This document shows positions 25,558 to 33,242 of a DNA stretch of 64,000 nt, piece after piece. The stretch's first letter is position 1. Every line of letters begins with the position of its first letter. The notes under the pieces were generated by a model, which worked only from the letters and a program-made list of their open reading frames with translations, ran no database searches and was not told where the DNA came from. The stretch is from Pseudomonas sp. BSw22131. Its GTDB lineage: Bacteria; Pseudomonadota; Gammaproteobacteria; Pseudomonadales; Pseudomonadaceae. The stretch spans positions 2,914,001 through 2,978,000 of the forward strand of contig NZ_CP113949.1 in assembly GCF_026810445.1 (NCBI RefSeq), given 5' to 3'. A program made the position numbers and the translations under genes.

Positions 25558-25884
25558 CTACCGAATGTGGATCTCAAGCCAGCCATCAGAAACGTTACGA
25601 ACGTTCCGACTATGAATGTTCGAACCAAGTGAAAAATTACGGGTGAGCCCTGCATCCGCGCCTTCAAGCAATTCAACCGCAGCGCTATCGGCGTGTTGAG
25701 CGCGTATCTGGTCACCGATTTCTACATACAAGGTGCCGCCAACGCGCGTGCGGACGACTGTCGAAGAGTCAAAATCCCAGCCTTGAAGGTCGTATTTGAC
25801 AGATACATCACGAAGTTGAATGTCTCCATCAGTGAGATTCACACCACTAAAAGTGACATTTGCTTTGCCGTCATAGCTACTCAT
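25558..25884 (-). CDS. satellite hypothetical protein, element C, 108 aa
   Basis: This protein is predicted beta-rich: MSSYDGKANVTFSGVNLTDG, then alternating hydrophobic strands (VSVKYDLQGWDF, GGTLYVEIGDQI, VSDGWLEIHIR). It has no Cys motif, signal peptide or membrane helix. GAGAG lies about seven bases before the ATG. It is present only in element C, between two terminators and facing the zinc-ribbon gene, so it forms its own transcription unit. The family is not recognised; a small beta protein could be a nucleic-acid-binding or inhibitor protein. Confidence 0.5.
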   Translation of the reverse strand: MSSYDGKANVTFSGVNLTDGDIQLRDVSVKYDLQGWDFDSSTVVRTRVGGTLYVEIGDQIRAQHADSAAVELLEGADAGLTRNFSLGSNIHSRNVRNVSDGWLEIHIR

Positions 25885-25945
25885 TGCGAACTCTCTTCAT
25901 CCAGTGAGAACGCAGCATAGCTCAGTGTTTCGATAGAGGAAAAAC

Positions 25946-25974
25946 AAAAGGCCCAGCTGGTAACAGGGCCTTTT
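25946..25974. terminator. bidirectional terminator, element C
   Basis: AAAAGGCCC and GGGCCTTTT form a stem with A-run and T-run on both sides. It insulates the 108-aa gene from the attP region. The following 180 bp up to the attP structure hold no gene I can support. Confidence 0.65.
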
Positions 25975-26154
25975 GGTGGAGCTTCGACGGTACTTTGTAA
26001 CTGACAAGGTGAGCTAAAGCTCGACGCGATTATTGTCACATGCATCAGGCGATGCAAGTGCTACTGACCGATGATGATGAAGTAACTGAATTATGATTGC
26101 ATTTTGCTGATCGAGCTCGATCACCAGGTCAAAGAAATGCAATCAAAAGGGCCA

Positions 26155-26262
26155 CGCATAATGCACGCTATGTGTAAATCAGACGTCGGGGCTGCGCGAT
26201 TTTCCCGACGCCTGATTCGTCCAGGGACGGCTTCGCTAACATAACGTGCACCACATTATGCG
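26155..26262. other. folded attP structure, C/D junction (satellite version)
   Basis: CGCATAATG (26155-26163) and CATTATGCG (26254-26262) are inverted half-sites 90 nt apart. AATCAG (26177-26182) pairs with CTGATT (26212-26217), and CGTCGGG (26184-26190) pairs with CCCGACG (26204-26210), with one mismatch between. The stem sequence differs from the phage stem, but pairing is kept, which supports a selected structure. Confidence 0.75.
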
Positions 26263-26512
26263 AACCCTTGGATTTACCTCGGGGGTGGTTCTGCTGATCA
26301 TTTGAGCACGTTGCGTCCGCCGCGGCTGCTGTCTTCGACCACTGTCAAACTCTGGCTGGGTAATGACAAAGGAACTGACGAAGCAACCTACACGCTCGAC
26401 GGCTCAGCAAGCTGAGACGCCTTCGCGCATCGGTTCTATGTCTACGACAGAATTGATAGAAACCTTGCGTAGTTATCGAGGAGCCAATAACCAACCACGT
26501 AGACACCACAAG

Positions 26513-26848
26513 CTAGGAAAACACAGCTAAAACTGTAAGGGCTGCGACTGGAACATATTCGTCTTCTGATCCATCGTCGGGACGAAGAAGAAGCTGTGAA
26601 TCAATACCAAGCCCCGGAGCGCCGAGCTGTAACCCAACAACAAGGGCTCCATATGTAACAATGAGCGAAGAATATTCCTGAACATGATCAACCTGCACGT
26701 GACGCCCGAGGAGCCCTACGGGATCGATACCACTCAAAGGAGAAAATGAACATGATATTTTTTCATTTTGGATGGCGGAAATCCAAGGCTGGAACGCGGG
26801 CGCAACACCAGCAAGCCGGGCAGATTCTGTAGAATGTTGATTAGCCAT
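26513..26848 (-). CDS. satellite hypothetical protein, element D, 111 aa
   Basis: This is identical to the gene at 23972-24307 in element C. The function is unknown. Its retention in the smaller element suggests that it belongs to the minimal satellite core with the RHH regulator. Confidence 0.55.
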   Translation of the reverse strand: MANQHSTESARLAGVAPAFQPWISAIQNEKISCSFSPLSGIDPVGLLGRHVQVDHVQEYSSLIVTYGALVVGLQLGAPGLGIDSQLLLRPDDGSEDEYVPVAALTVLAVFS

Positions 26849-26935
26849 TTTGATCCTCCATAGATCACTTTGGTCAGCAGACTGGGGAGCTTACGACTCC
26901 CCTGTTCTGCATTGATCGGCAGGATTGCCGAAATA

Positions 26936-27187
26936 TTAAAGAAGTCTTCCAGCGGTTATTGCGGCGCGCATATACAACTTAAGTTCACGAGCAATGTTTG
27001 ATTCACTTTGGCGACATAACTTTTCAAATTCAGCCTTAAGACCAGAGTTCACCCTAAAGTTAAGAGTTGAATCAAGCTCTTCTCCGACAGCATCTAATCG
27101 TTTAAACGCCGTCAAACCTGCGCGCTGGTCACGAACACGGTTAGACTGATTCCGAAATTGAACCAACTTATCTTCTTCTTCGTTCAT
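26936..27187 (-). CDS. ribbon-helix-helix regulator, element D, 83 aa
   Basis: This is identical to 24394-24645, with the same operator cluster upstream. Two identical regulator genes in tandem elements would cross-regulate. Confidence 0.72.
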   Translation of the reverse strand: MNEEEDKLVQFRNQSNRVRDQRAGLTAFKRLDAVGEELDSTLNFRVNSGLKAEFEKLCRQSESNIARELKLYMRAAITAGRLL

Positions 27188-27189
27188 TA

Positions 27190-27270
27190 TAGTTACCTTG
27201 TAGTTACATGGACTGTATCTAGAATGTACAAGCGTGTTCTGTATCTGTCAAGTAGTTACAAGATAACTAC
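27190..27270. promoter_or_regulatory. TAGTTAC operator cluster, element D
   Basis: This has the same layout as 24648-24728: TAGTTAC at 27190 and 27201, and the inverted pair at 27252-27258 and 27264-27270. Confidence 0.52.
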
Positions 27271-27360
27271 ATTTGAATTTGACGAAGTGGAAAGCATCAC
27301 GCTGATTTAATTGAAGATTTATTTTGTTAAGCCACGGCAATCGTGGGATACCACGGTAAA

Positions 27361-27384
27361 GTGGGGGTGTAACAGCACCCCCAC
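27361..27384. repeat. 9-bp hairpin and recombination switch point, element D
   Basis: The loop is TAACAG as in element C, while sequence after the stem (CCGCTCCGCTCC) follows the phage. The hairpin is thus the junction between satellite and phage parts. Confidence 0.65.
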
Positions 27385-27424
27385 CCCGCTCCGCTCCAAA
27401 ATCCCAAAAATCAAGGACAGAAAA

Positions 27425-27619
27425 ATGCGCGCAGAACGCGACGAGGATGAACCGCGGGTAAGCAACAGAAGAGCCCCAGAGCGGCGCCTAGCGCACGAAA
27501 TAGCAATAGGCATCATATTGGGAGGATTGGGGCTGGCAGCGATACAGGCTGTGTTTGCGTTCATTGCCTGGCAGATCTACATGCACCAGGTCAAAGTGAT
27601 ATTCGGAGTACCGCAGTAA
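27425..27619 (+). CDS. small membrane protein, element D, 64 aa
   Basis: This is the same protein as the phage gene at 15341 (charged N-terminus, one transmembrane helix), intact, with AAGGAC before the ATG. Its presence in a minimal element suggests usefulness to the satellite or immunity to the phage. Confidence 0.6.
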   Translation: MRAERDEDEPRVSNRRAPERRLAHEIAIGIILGGLGLAAIQAVFAFIAWQIYMHQVKVIFGVPQ

Positions 27620-27798
27620 AAGCGCAGCCTCGGGGAAATTGCCTTCGGGACCAACCACCGAAGCGACTGGCGGGATTGGTCCGTTGCGGTAAAGCAGGTA
27701 ATCAGTGAATAGCGTGGCGGCGGACCTTAGGTTTAGTACCAAAAGTTAACCTGGTAATCGCCTCGAGGTCGCCGATCGGGAAAGGCAGTGGTACCAAA

Positions 27799-28056
27799 TC
27801 AATCAAGTAGATCGGCCTGAGATGTTTTGTCCAGGAGCTGAGCGGCGGCTGATCGAGCGGCCTCGATTATAGAACGCGACCTGATCAGATCTGATTTGAG
27901 CCGGTCATTCTGGATGCGCAAATCATCAATGATGCTGGTCAGGGTTTGATGTCGATCAGCAGCATAGGCGTAAGCCTTGGAACCGGTCGTTGTTCCTGTC
28001 AGGCGTTTGAGGGTTTCAACGAAATCGGGATCTGCATCGAGTATCTTTACTAACAT
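27799..28056 (-). CDS. conserved 85-aa phage protein beside attP, element D
   Basis: This is the same product as at 15715 and 23221; the two third-codon-type changes I see leave the protein unchanged or nearly so. GGTACC palindromes are kept at 27791, 28060, 28104, 28137 and 28181, with the same 44/33/44 spacing. Confidence 0.6.
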   Translation of the reverse strand: MLVKILDADPDFVETLKRLTGTTTGSKAYAYAADRHQTLTSIIDDLRIQNDRLKSDLIRSRSIIEAARSAAAQLLDKTSQADLLD

Positions 28057-28189
28057 TTTGGTACCTATATGTCTGACCAGGTCGAAGTGCCGGCGGAGGT
28101 TATGGTACCAAAACTTATCGATAGATCAAGCCTTATGGTACCAAAATGTCCAGCTGCAGCAGATCCTGGAACACGTTATTGGTACCAGC

Positions 28190-28303
28190 TTCGCATAATG
28201 GACGCTATGGATAAATCGGGCACCGGGGGCTTCGCAATTGTCCCGATGCCCGATTCAGGCCGTTGGCCGCAAGTACCATAACGCCTGTTCTATTATGCGT
28301 AAC
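28190..28303. other. attP stem and dif-derived attR, right end of the array
   Basis: The inverted half-site TTCGCATAAT and the AATCGGGCA stem are present as in the phage. The right half-site now reads TTATGCGTAAC from 28293, which is chromosomal. With the left arm at 8685 it restores a full dif, so this is the original right flank. Confidence 0.8.
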
Positions 28304-28429
28304 AGGATATTGCAGCCTCACACCAACCCCTGACATGCTTTCCACGCAGCAGAAACTCTCTACACCGATCCTCCCTTAAATCCCTCGATCTCTCAGCCAC
28401 CCTCAGCCAGCACCTCAAGGATCAAGCTC

Positions 28430-28769
28430 ATGAAACGGATGTCGATTGCGTTAGCGTTATGCGTTTGCGTTATGCGTTTGCGTCAGTACACATACGCGCG
28501 CTGAAGATCCTTTGATCATGCCGTTCGCTGTGCAGATCCAGCGAGCCACCAGCGCCACCCTGTGTGAAACCTACAGAGGCGACAGATCACCCATTGGTCT
28601 TGACGTGTCCAAGCAATGCAGCCAACGCGCCAGTGCAGAGTTCGCCAGTATTACGGACCAGAATTGTAAATCCCGGCCTGCATACGTCCCGAACCGTTAC
28701 CGAGCACTTATATTAAATACCCTGAATCGAACCCCAAACCCGATCCACCTCCAAAACACTCATCCCTGA
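28430..28769 (+). pseudogene. small secreted protein broken by a 13-bp tandem duplication
   Basis: ATG 28430 (AAGG upstream) starts a signal-peptide-like MKRMSIALALCVCV, but the frame stops after 24 codons. The 13-mer TTATGCGTTTGCG is present twice in tandem (28457-28469 and 28470-28482). Removing one copy restores a continuous frame to 28769: a signal peptide ending near THTRA, then about 80 residues with three Cys (LCETY, KQCSQ, QNCK). The restored protein would be about 108 residues and exported. I do not recognise its family. The duplication may be a real slippage event or phase switch. Confidence 0.6.
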
Positions 28770-28952
28770 ATCACCTGAAACCAACAAAACAGGCATGATT
28801 ACCGGCGTAAAACGTAGCTGTTCAATATTTGCCGAAAGCAAGTACCCTCGTCGTGCCTTTCTTGTTTGCATCACCCATGAAGACGCTGACAAGTAAGGTT
28901 GAAAGTTAGCTCAACTAAACAGACATTTAATGTAGCTATTTCTCGCGCAGAC

Positions 28953-29165
28953 TTAATGGGCAATACTTACACGTATTCCCTCCTCCCAGTAACGTCTGGC
29001 GACGGCAGCGCCGAGATCGGCTTTGCTGGGGAAGTGGTAATAAATACTCGTACGCTTGATGCCAACAGCCTGAGCGAGGTCGCGAAAATTCAAGCCATTG
29101 TAACCTTGTGACTGAGCAATCCTGGTGGCGGCTGTCAGGATGGATTCTCGGGCGTTGGTGCTCAT
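28953..29165 (-). pseudogene. truncated TetR-family regulator, 70 aa
   Basis: The N-terminal DNA-binding domain is clear: ESILTAATRIAQSQGYNGLNFRDLAQAVGIKRTSIYYHFPSKADL contains the TetR helix-turn-helix (read as positions 7-48). The frame ends at residue 70, where a ligand-binding domain of about 120 residues should follow. Nothing resembling it lies downstream. The start has no strong ribosome-binding site. It is a remnant, unless the short protein still binds DNA. It is next to a GST remnant, possibly its former target. Confidence 0.7.
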
Positions 29166-29328
29166 GGGGTCTTGCGCTCTGGTGGCGATGTCTGGTTTTA
29201 AAGTGCCGGCATGCTAAAGCAAAAGTATGAGTTTGTTCAGCCAGACGTTTAACTTTCAGTCGATACCGGAAATGCCAGGCGGCGGCACTTCCGGACCGGA
29301 AAACGCTGATTACCCGCGATGTCAGTTG

Positions 29329-29585
29329 GCAGGCGAATCCAGCTCAGGCACACCGCTGCTGCGGTAGGCATAAGCCGCCTCGAACGCGGGACGCTTATGC
29401 AAGCGCTGCCAGTAAGCGTCCAGAAACTCGTAGCGCTCGTCCAACGGCGTGGCATTGACCGGGGACTTGGAAAACGCGATAGCAGTTGCCAGCGTAATGT
29501 CCGAGAACGTTGGAGCTTCGCCGCCCAGTAGCCACTCACGGCCGTCAGACAGATGACGATTGACCAGCGCTGGATGAAACACACC
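29329..29585 (-). pseudogene. glutathione S-transferase C-terminal remnant
   Basis: The frame encodes about 85 residues matching a GST C-terminal helical domain (NRHLSDGREWLLGGEAPTFSD, then LDAYWQRLHKRPAFEAAY). The thioredoxin-fold N-terminal domain is absent: upstream of about 29585 the sequence is unrelated and runs into the DUF393 promoter. It has no usable start, so it is a decayed gene. The truncation beside the phage array could reflect past deletion. Confidence 0.7.
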
Positions 29586-29667
29586 GCGGAGCGCTCGCCG
29601 GAAACAGTGATTGTCAGTCTGTTTATTTGGGCTTACCTTATACAAAACCTATACAAGGCAACTACCC

Positions 29668-30069
29668 ATGTACAAGAACGCGCAATGGCCGTTGATGCTG
29701 TACTTCGACGGGGAATGCCCGCTTTGCGCTCGGGAAATCAAGCTCCTGCGCGCACGCTCCACCGAAGACCGGTTGTTGCTGGTCGACATGAGCGACGATG
29801 GCTTTGATGCCCAGGCGCTGGGGTTCACTGTGGAGCAGATGCAGTCGGCGCTTCATGCCAGATTTGCCGATGGCCGGTGGGTGACAGGGCTGGATGCGAC
29901 GCTCTGGAGCTGGCGGGCGGCGGGCTTGGGCAAGTGGGCTGCACCGCTCTCCTCCCGCGCGCTGCGGCCGCTGTTCGAGATCGGCTATCGCCTGTTCTGT
30001 CGGCTGCGCCCGCATCTGGCGTGGCTGCCTCACCCGGACGGTAGCCGCCGTTGCCGGGTAAACCGTTGA
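29668..30069 (+). CDS. DUF393 (thiol-disulfide oxidoreductase-like) protein, 133 aa
   Basis: This is a member of the DCC/DUF393 family. The signature YFDGECPLCAREI (about residues 12-24) contains the CxxC of this thioredoxin-like group. The C-terminal part is Trp/Arg-rich with a hydrophobic helix (FEIGYRLFCRL). I place the start at ATG 29668 with AAGG upstream; an earlier start at 29611 would add a hydrophobic non-conserved extension. It lies 20 bp before the SDR gene, and the two are likely cotranscribed. The physiological substrate is unknown for the family. Confidence 0.82.
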   Translation: MYKNAQWPLMLYFDGECPLCAREIKLLRARSTEDRLLLVDMSDDGFDAQALGFTVEQMQSALHARFADGRWVTGLDATLWSWRAAGLGKWAAPLSSRALRPLFEIGYRLFCRLRPHLAWLPHPDGSRRCRVNR

Positions 30070-30088
30070 ATTCGTGGGAGCGCTTTAG

Positions 30089-30799
30089 ATGAGCAATTCC
30101 TTGAACATGACCTCGCTGGGCGACAACTACCGTGCGTTGGTGATTGGCGCCAGTGGCGCTCTGGGTACTGCGTTTTGCGAGTTGTTGCGTGCAGACCCGA
30201 ACTGTGCGGCCGTGCGCGAACTGAGCCGCAGCACCTCGCCACGGCTTGATCTGGAAAACCCGGTCAGCATTGCCGACGCCGCCGCAGCAATGGCGGACGA
30301 GGCGCCGTATCAGTTAATCATTCATGCTGCGGGCTTGCTGCACCGCGGCACGATCCATCCAGAGAAAAGTATCGCGGCTATCGATCACGAAGCGCTGAGC
30401 GCGGTGTTTCAGGTCAACACATTGGGGCCTGCGATGGTGCTGCGTCATTTCCTGCCGCTGCTCGACCCCAAGGGCGCGATGGCTATGCTATCTGCCAAGG
30501 TCGGTAGCATCGGCGATAACCGGCTGGGCGGCTGGTACGCCTATCGCGCCTCCAAAGCGGCGTTGAACATGCTGATCAAAACCGCGGCCATCGAACTGGC
30601 CCGAACCCGTCCGCATAGCCGCTTGCTCAGCCTGCATCCAGGGACAGTCATTTCCGCTCTCTCGCAGCCTTTTCGCGGCGCTGCGGCGGCGCGGCCTGCC
30701 ACGGTCGCGGCACACGAACTGTTATCACTGGTTGACCGCCTGACACCCGCTGACAGCGGCAACTTCTTTGCATATGACGGCGAGCCCCTACCCTGGTAG
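30089..30799 (+). CDS. short-chain dehydrogenase/reductase (C-factor-like), 236 aa
   Basis: This is a Rossmann-fold oxidoreductase. VIGASGALG (about residues 18-26) is the NAD(P)-binding glycine motif, IIHAAG is the NNAG-equivalent, and YAYRASKAALN carries the catalytic Tyr-x-x-x-Lys. A Ser (AMLSAKVGS) stands upstream, as the catalytic triad needs. Length and pattern match the CsgA/C-factor subgroup found in many Pseudomonas. GGGAG precedes the ATG. It follows DUF393 closely and precedes DUF6482 by 14 bp, so the three form a likely operon. The substrate is unknown. Confidence 0.85.
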   Translation: MSNSLNMTSLGDNYRALVIGASGALGTAFCELLRADPNCAAVRELSRSTSPRLDLENPVSIADAAAAMADEAPYQLIIHAAGLLHRGTIHPEKSIAAIDHEALSAVFQVNTLGPAMVLRHFLPLLDPKGAMAMLSAKVGSIGDNRLGGWYAYRASKAALNMLIKTAAIELARTRPHSRLLSLHPGTVISALSQPFRGAAAARPATVAAHELLSLVDRLTPADSGNFFAYDGEPLPW

Positions 30800-30813
30800 G
30801 CAAGGAGTGAATA

Positions 30814-31125
30814 TTGAATCTGCAAGCACTGACACGACTGGCCGCCAACGGCGAGATACGCGAACTCGAACTGCTGTCGCTCGAAGGCGGCATCTACATC
30901 GCCCGCGCCCGGCTCGACAGCGGGCTCTTGACGCTGCTGGACGACCACGCCAAGCCCATGCACCTGCGCTCCACCACGCACTTGCGTGACTTGCTGCAGT
31001 CGGTCCCTGCACCGTCTTTCCCGTGCGTGCTGGTGCAACAGTGCGTTCACGATGAAATGTGCGGACGTCGCGAGGGACCGGTCGAGGCGCTGAGAATCCC
31101 TTTTTCACTGGTCGCCCCCTGGTGA
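30814..31125 (+). CDS. DUF6482-type protein, 103 aa
   Basis: This small soluble Pseudomonas protein starts at a TTG with AAGGAG seven bases upstream. The sequence (MNLQALTRLAANGEIRELEL, then IYIARARL and SFPCVLVQQCVHDEM) matches my memory of the DUF6482 family, whose function is not known. It has two Cys in the C-terminal half. It is likely translated with the SDR gene just before it. Confidence 0.65.
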   Translation: MNLQALTRLAANGEIRELELLSLEGGIYIARARLDSGLLTLLDDHAKPMHLRSTTHLRDLLQSVPAPSFPCVLVQQCVHDEMCGRREGPVEALRIPFSLVAPW

Positions 31126-31209
31126 GGTGATCGGGTGACAGCCGTTGCGCGCCAGGCCATGAAGGGCAAAGCCGCGCTTTGACTTGCCATCGTTGCTGGA
31201 AGACCCAAC

Positions 31210-31350
31210 GTGAAAAAGAGTGAACTGCCGGTCAAAGTCTGCGCCGTGTGCGGGCTGCCCTTCACGTGGCGCAAGAAATGGGCGCGATGCTGGGACGACG
31301 TGCGCTACTGCTCGGAACGCTGCCGCCGCAACAAGGGCGCCGCACATTGA
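31210..31350 (+). CDS. DUF2256 zinc-finger-like protein, 46 aa
   Basis: A GTG start at 31210 gives [20 protein letters not shown], followed by a basic [20 protein letters not shown] end. Four or more Cys (CAVC and YCSERC) form a probable zinc site, and this pattern is typical of DUF2256. The family is usually 40-60 residues. It often lies near photolyase/cryptochrome or DUF393 and SDR genes; here the last two are upstream. No function is established. Confidence 0.75.
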   Translation: MKKSELPVKVCAVCGLPFTWRKKWARCWDDVRYCSERCRRNKGAAH

Positions 31351-31447
31351 TTGTTAACGGATTAGGCGGCGAATCTAATCTGACGAACGCCGCCAAATCC
31401 TGTATCAGTTCACGAGCCCGCGCGAGGCCCAGACTCTCATTGCTCAT
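31262..31447 (-). CDS. possible small ORF, 61 aa, doubtful
   Basis: The frame starts [20 protein letters not shown] with a good AGGTGGGAG six bases before the ATG, and its first 35 codons look coding. The rest overlaps the DUF2256 gene on the other strand and reads as non-protein-like. It may be the 5' end of a gene whose 3' part was lost. I do not recognise it. Confidence 0.25.
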   Translation of the reverse strand: MSNESLGLARARELIQDLAAFVRLDSPPNPLTINVRRPCCGGSVPSSSARRPSIAPISCAT

Positions 31448-31601
31448 ATGCTCCCACCTTTAATTGCAGGCGTAGGCACCGCAATGCCATGCCTTGCCGC
31501 TAATTTCACAGGCCGATGGAACTCATACTCCCGACATCGCCCTAAGCCTCACGTTTGCGTGCTGTGAGCACGCTGGTTCCAACTGAAGGGTTTTGCATTT
31601 C

Positions 31602-33020
31602 ATGTCTTCAAGCACTGCTGCGGCAACCGCGCGCCACGACGGGAAACCTTCGTCGCCGGGCCGCCTGATCTTTATTTCCGTTCTCGTCGCCACCATGGGG
31701 GCACTCGCCTTCGGTTATGACACCGGCATCATCGCCGGCGCCCTGCCCTTCATGACATTGCCGGTCGATCAGGGCGGGCTCGGCCTCAACGCTTTCAGCG
31801 AAGGCCTCGTGACGGCATCACTCATCCTCGGCGCGGCGCTGGGATCACTCGGCAGCGGTTATCTGTCCGACCGCTTCGGCCGACGCCTCACCTTGCGCGT
31901 CCTCTCCCTGCTGTTCATTGCGGGCGCTCTGGGCACCGCGGTCGCATCGACCATCCCCTTCATGATTGCCGCACGCTTCTTGCTGGGCATCGCAGTGGGC
32001 GGCGGTTCGGCAACGGTCCCGGTGTTTATCGCCGAGATCGCCGGGCCATCACGCCGGGCACGGCTGGTCAGCCGCAATGAACTGATGATCGTCAGCGGCC
32101 AGTTACTGGCTTATGTCCTCAGCGCATTGCTCGCCGCCCTCCTGGCCACCCCGGGCATCTGGCGCTACATGCTGGCCATTGCCATGGTTCCTGGTGTGTT
32201 GCTACTGGTCGGCACGTTTTTCGTGCCTGCTTCGCCTCGCTGGCTGGCATCCAAAGGACGTTTCGACGAAGCCCAAGAGGTGCTTGAGCAGCTGCGTGAC
32301 AACAAGGCCGATGCCCAGCGCGAAATCGAAGAAATGAAAACCCAGGACAAGCAAGCCCGCAGCCGTCCGCCGGTCAAAGAGCTGCTGCGCCAGGGTTGGG
32401 TCATCAAGCTGCTGCTGATCGGCGTGGGGCTGGGGTTTACTGCGCAGTTCACCGGGGTCAATGCATTCATGTATTACACCCCGATCATTCTCAAGAACAC
32501 CGGCATGGGGACCAATGCCGCGCTGACGGCCACGATTGGCAACGGCGTAGTCTCGGTCATCGCCACCTTGCTGGGGATCTGGGCCATCGGACGCTTTGGT
32601 CGTCGTCATTTGCTGATGACCGGGCTGGTTGCGGTGGTGCTGGCCCAGGTGGCGTTGGGCTGCGTGTTGCAGTTCCTTCCCCAGAATCTGGTTCAGAGTT
32701 ACGCCGCCCTCGCGTGCATCTTGCTGTTTCTGCTGTTCATGCAGATGTGCATCTCGCCGGTTTACTGGCTGCTGATGTCGGAACTGTTCCCGATGCAGGT
32801 GCGCGGGCTGCTGACCGGTACCGCCGTGTCGATGCAATGGATCTTCAACGCGAGCGTTGCCTTTACCTTCCCGATGGCACTGCAAGCCATCGGGAATCCG
32901 ACGTTTTTCGTCTTCGCGGTGATCAACGTCGGTTCGCTGCTGTTCGTTTTCTTTTGCCTGCCTGAGACCAAGGGCAAGTCGCTTGAGCAGATTGAAAAGC
33001 ACATGAAGAAAGAACTCTAG
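31602..33020 (+). CDS. MFS sugar porter, 472 aa
   Basis: This is a sugar/H+ symporter of the major facilitator superfamily with twelve predicted membrane helices. Family marks are GYDTGIIAGALPFM in helix 1, the RFGRR loop after helix 2, RFLLGIAVGGGSATVPVFIAE in helix 4, PESPRWL-like PASPRWLASKG before the central loop, GRFGRR again in the second half, and the C-terminal FCLPETKGKSLEQIE. This places it near XylE/AraE/IolT-type porters. The exact sugar cannot be told. ATG 31602 has GAAGG about 12 bases upstream; a TTG at 31593 is nearer to it. It stands alone, with no catabolic genes beside it. Confidence 0.85.
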   Translation: MSSSTAAATARHDGKPSSPGRLIFISVLVATMGALAFGYDTGIIAGALPFMTLPVDQGGLGLNAFSEGLVTASLILGAALGSLGSGYLSDRFGRRLTLRVLSLLFIAGALGTAVASTIPFMIAARFLLGIAVGGGSATVPVFIAEIAGPSRRARLVSRNELMIVSGQLLAYVLSALLAALLATPGIWRYMLAIAMVPGVLLLVGTFFVPASPRWLASKGRFDEAQEVLEQLRDNKADAQREIEEMKTQDKQARSRPPVKELLRQGWVIKLLLIGVGLGFTAQFTGVNAFMYYTPIILKNTGMGTNAALTATIGNGVVSVIATLLGIWAIGRFGRRHLLMTGLVAVVLAQVALGCVLQFLPQNLVQSYAALACILLFLLFMQMCISPVYWLLMSELFPMQVRGLLTGTAVSMQWIFNASVAFTFPMALQAIGNPTFFVFAVINVGSLLFVFFCLPETKGKSLEQIEKHMKKEL

Positions 33021-33242
33021 ATCAGACACGCTGTACCCTGGTCACTGCTGAGCCGCGGCAACAAACCTCGATAGCATGTTTCTATAGGGGCTTTAGGCAG
33101 GATCAATTGGTCGGCACCGCAGCATCACTTTAACGTGCCGCCAGCCTACGTGGGTGGCGCATTGACATCGCCCGCCCAGCTGGCTTATTCAACTATAAAT
33201 GGGGCGAATCGGGCCCCCGTACAACGCAGGTGCATTGATCAG

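Larger units (their letters stand above)
23715..26255. mobile_element. satellite-like element C, 2541 bp
   Basis: The element lies between two TTATGCGAACCCTTGGAT junctions. It has no replication, coat, assembly or recombinase gene. It carries an unknown 111-aa gene, a ribbon-helix-helix regulator with its own operators, the 9-bp hairpin shared with the phage, a zinc-ribbon membrane protein, an unknown 108-aa gene, two terminators and its own version of the forked attP. I infer a helper-dependent satellite of the neighbouring filamentous phage, comparable in principle to RS1 beside CTX phage in Vibrio but with different genes. Confidence 0.75.
26256..28292. mobile_element. hybrid satellite/phage element D, 2037 bp
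   Basis: The left 1105 bp copy element C (one C-run differs by one base). The right 932 bp copy the phage from the hairpin to attP, with about ten substitutions against copies A and B. The switch lies in the 3' half of the hairpin: the loop is satellite-type (TAACAG) and the bases after the stem are phage-type. The phage half therefore came from a related phage, not from A or B directly. It encodes no rep, coat or assembly protein. Confidence 0.8.

Noticed and set aside
8702..28292. CRISPR-like regular repeats in the array
   Set aside because: The repeats are whole-element duplications and operators; no short direct repeats with unique spacers are present.
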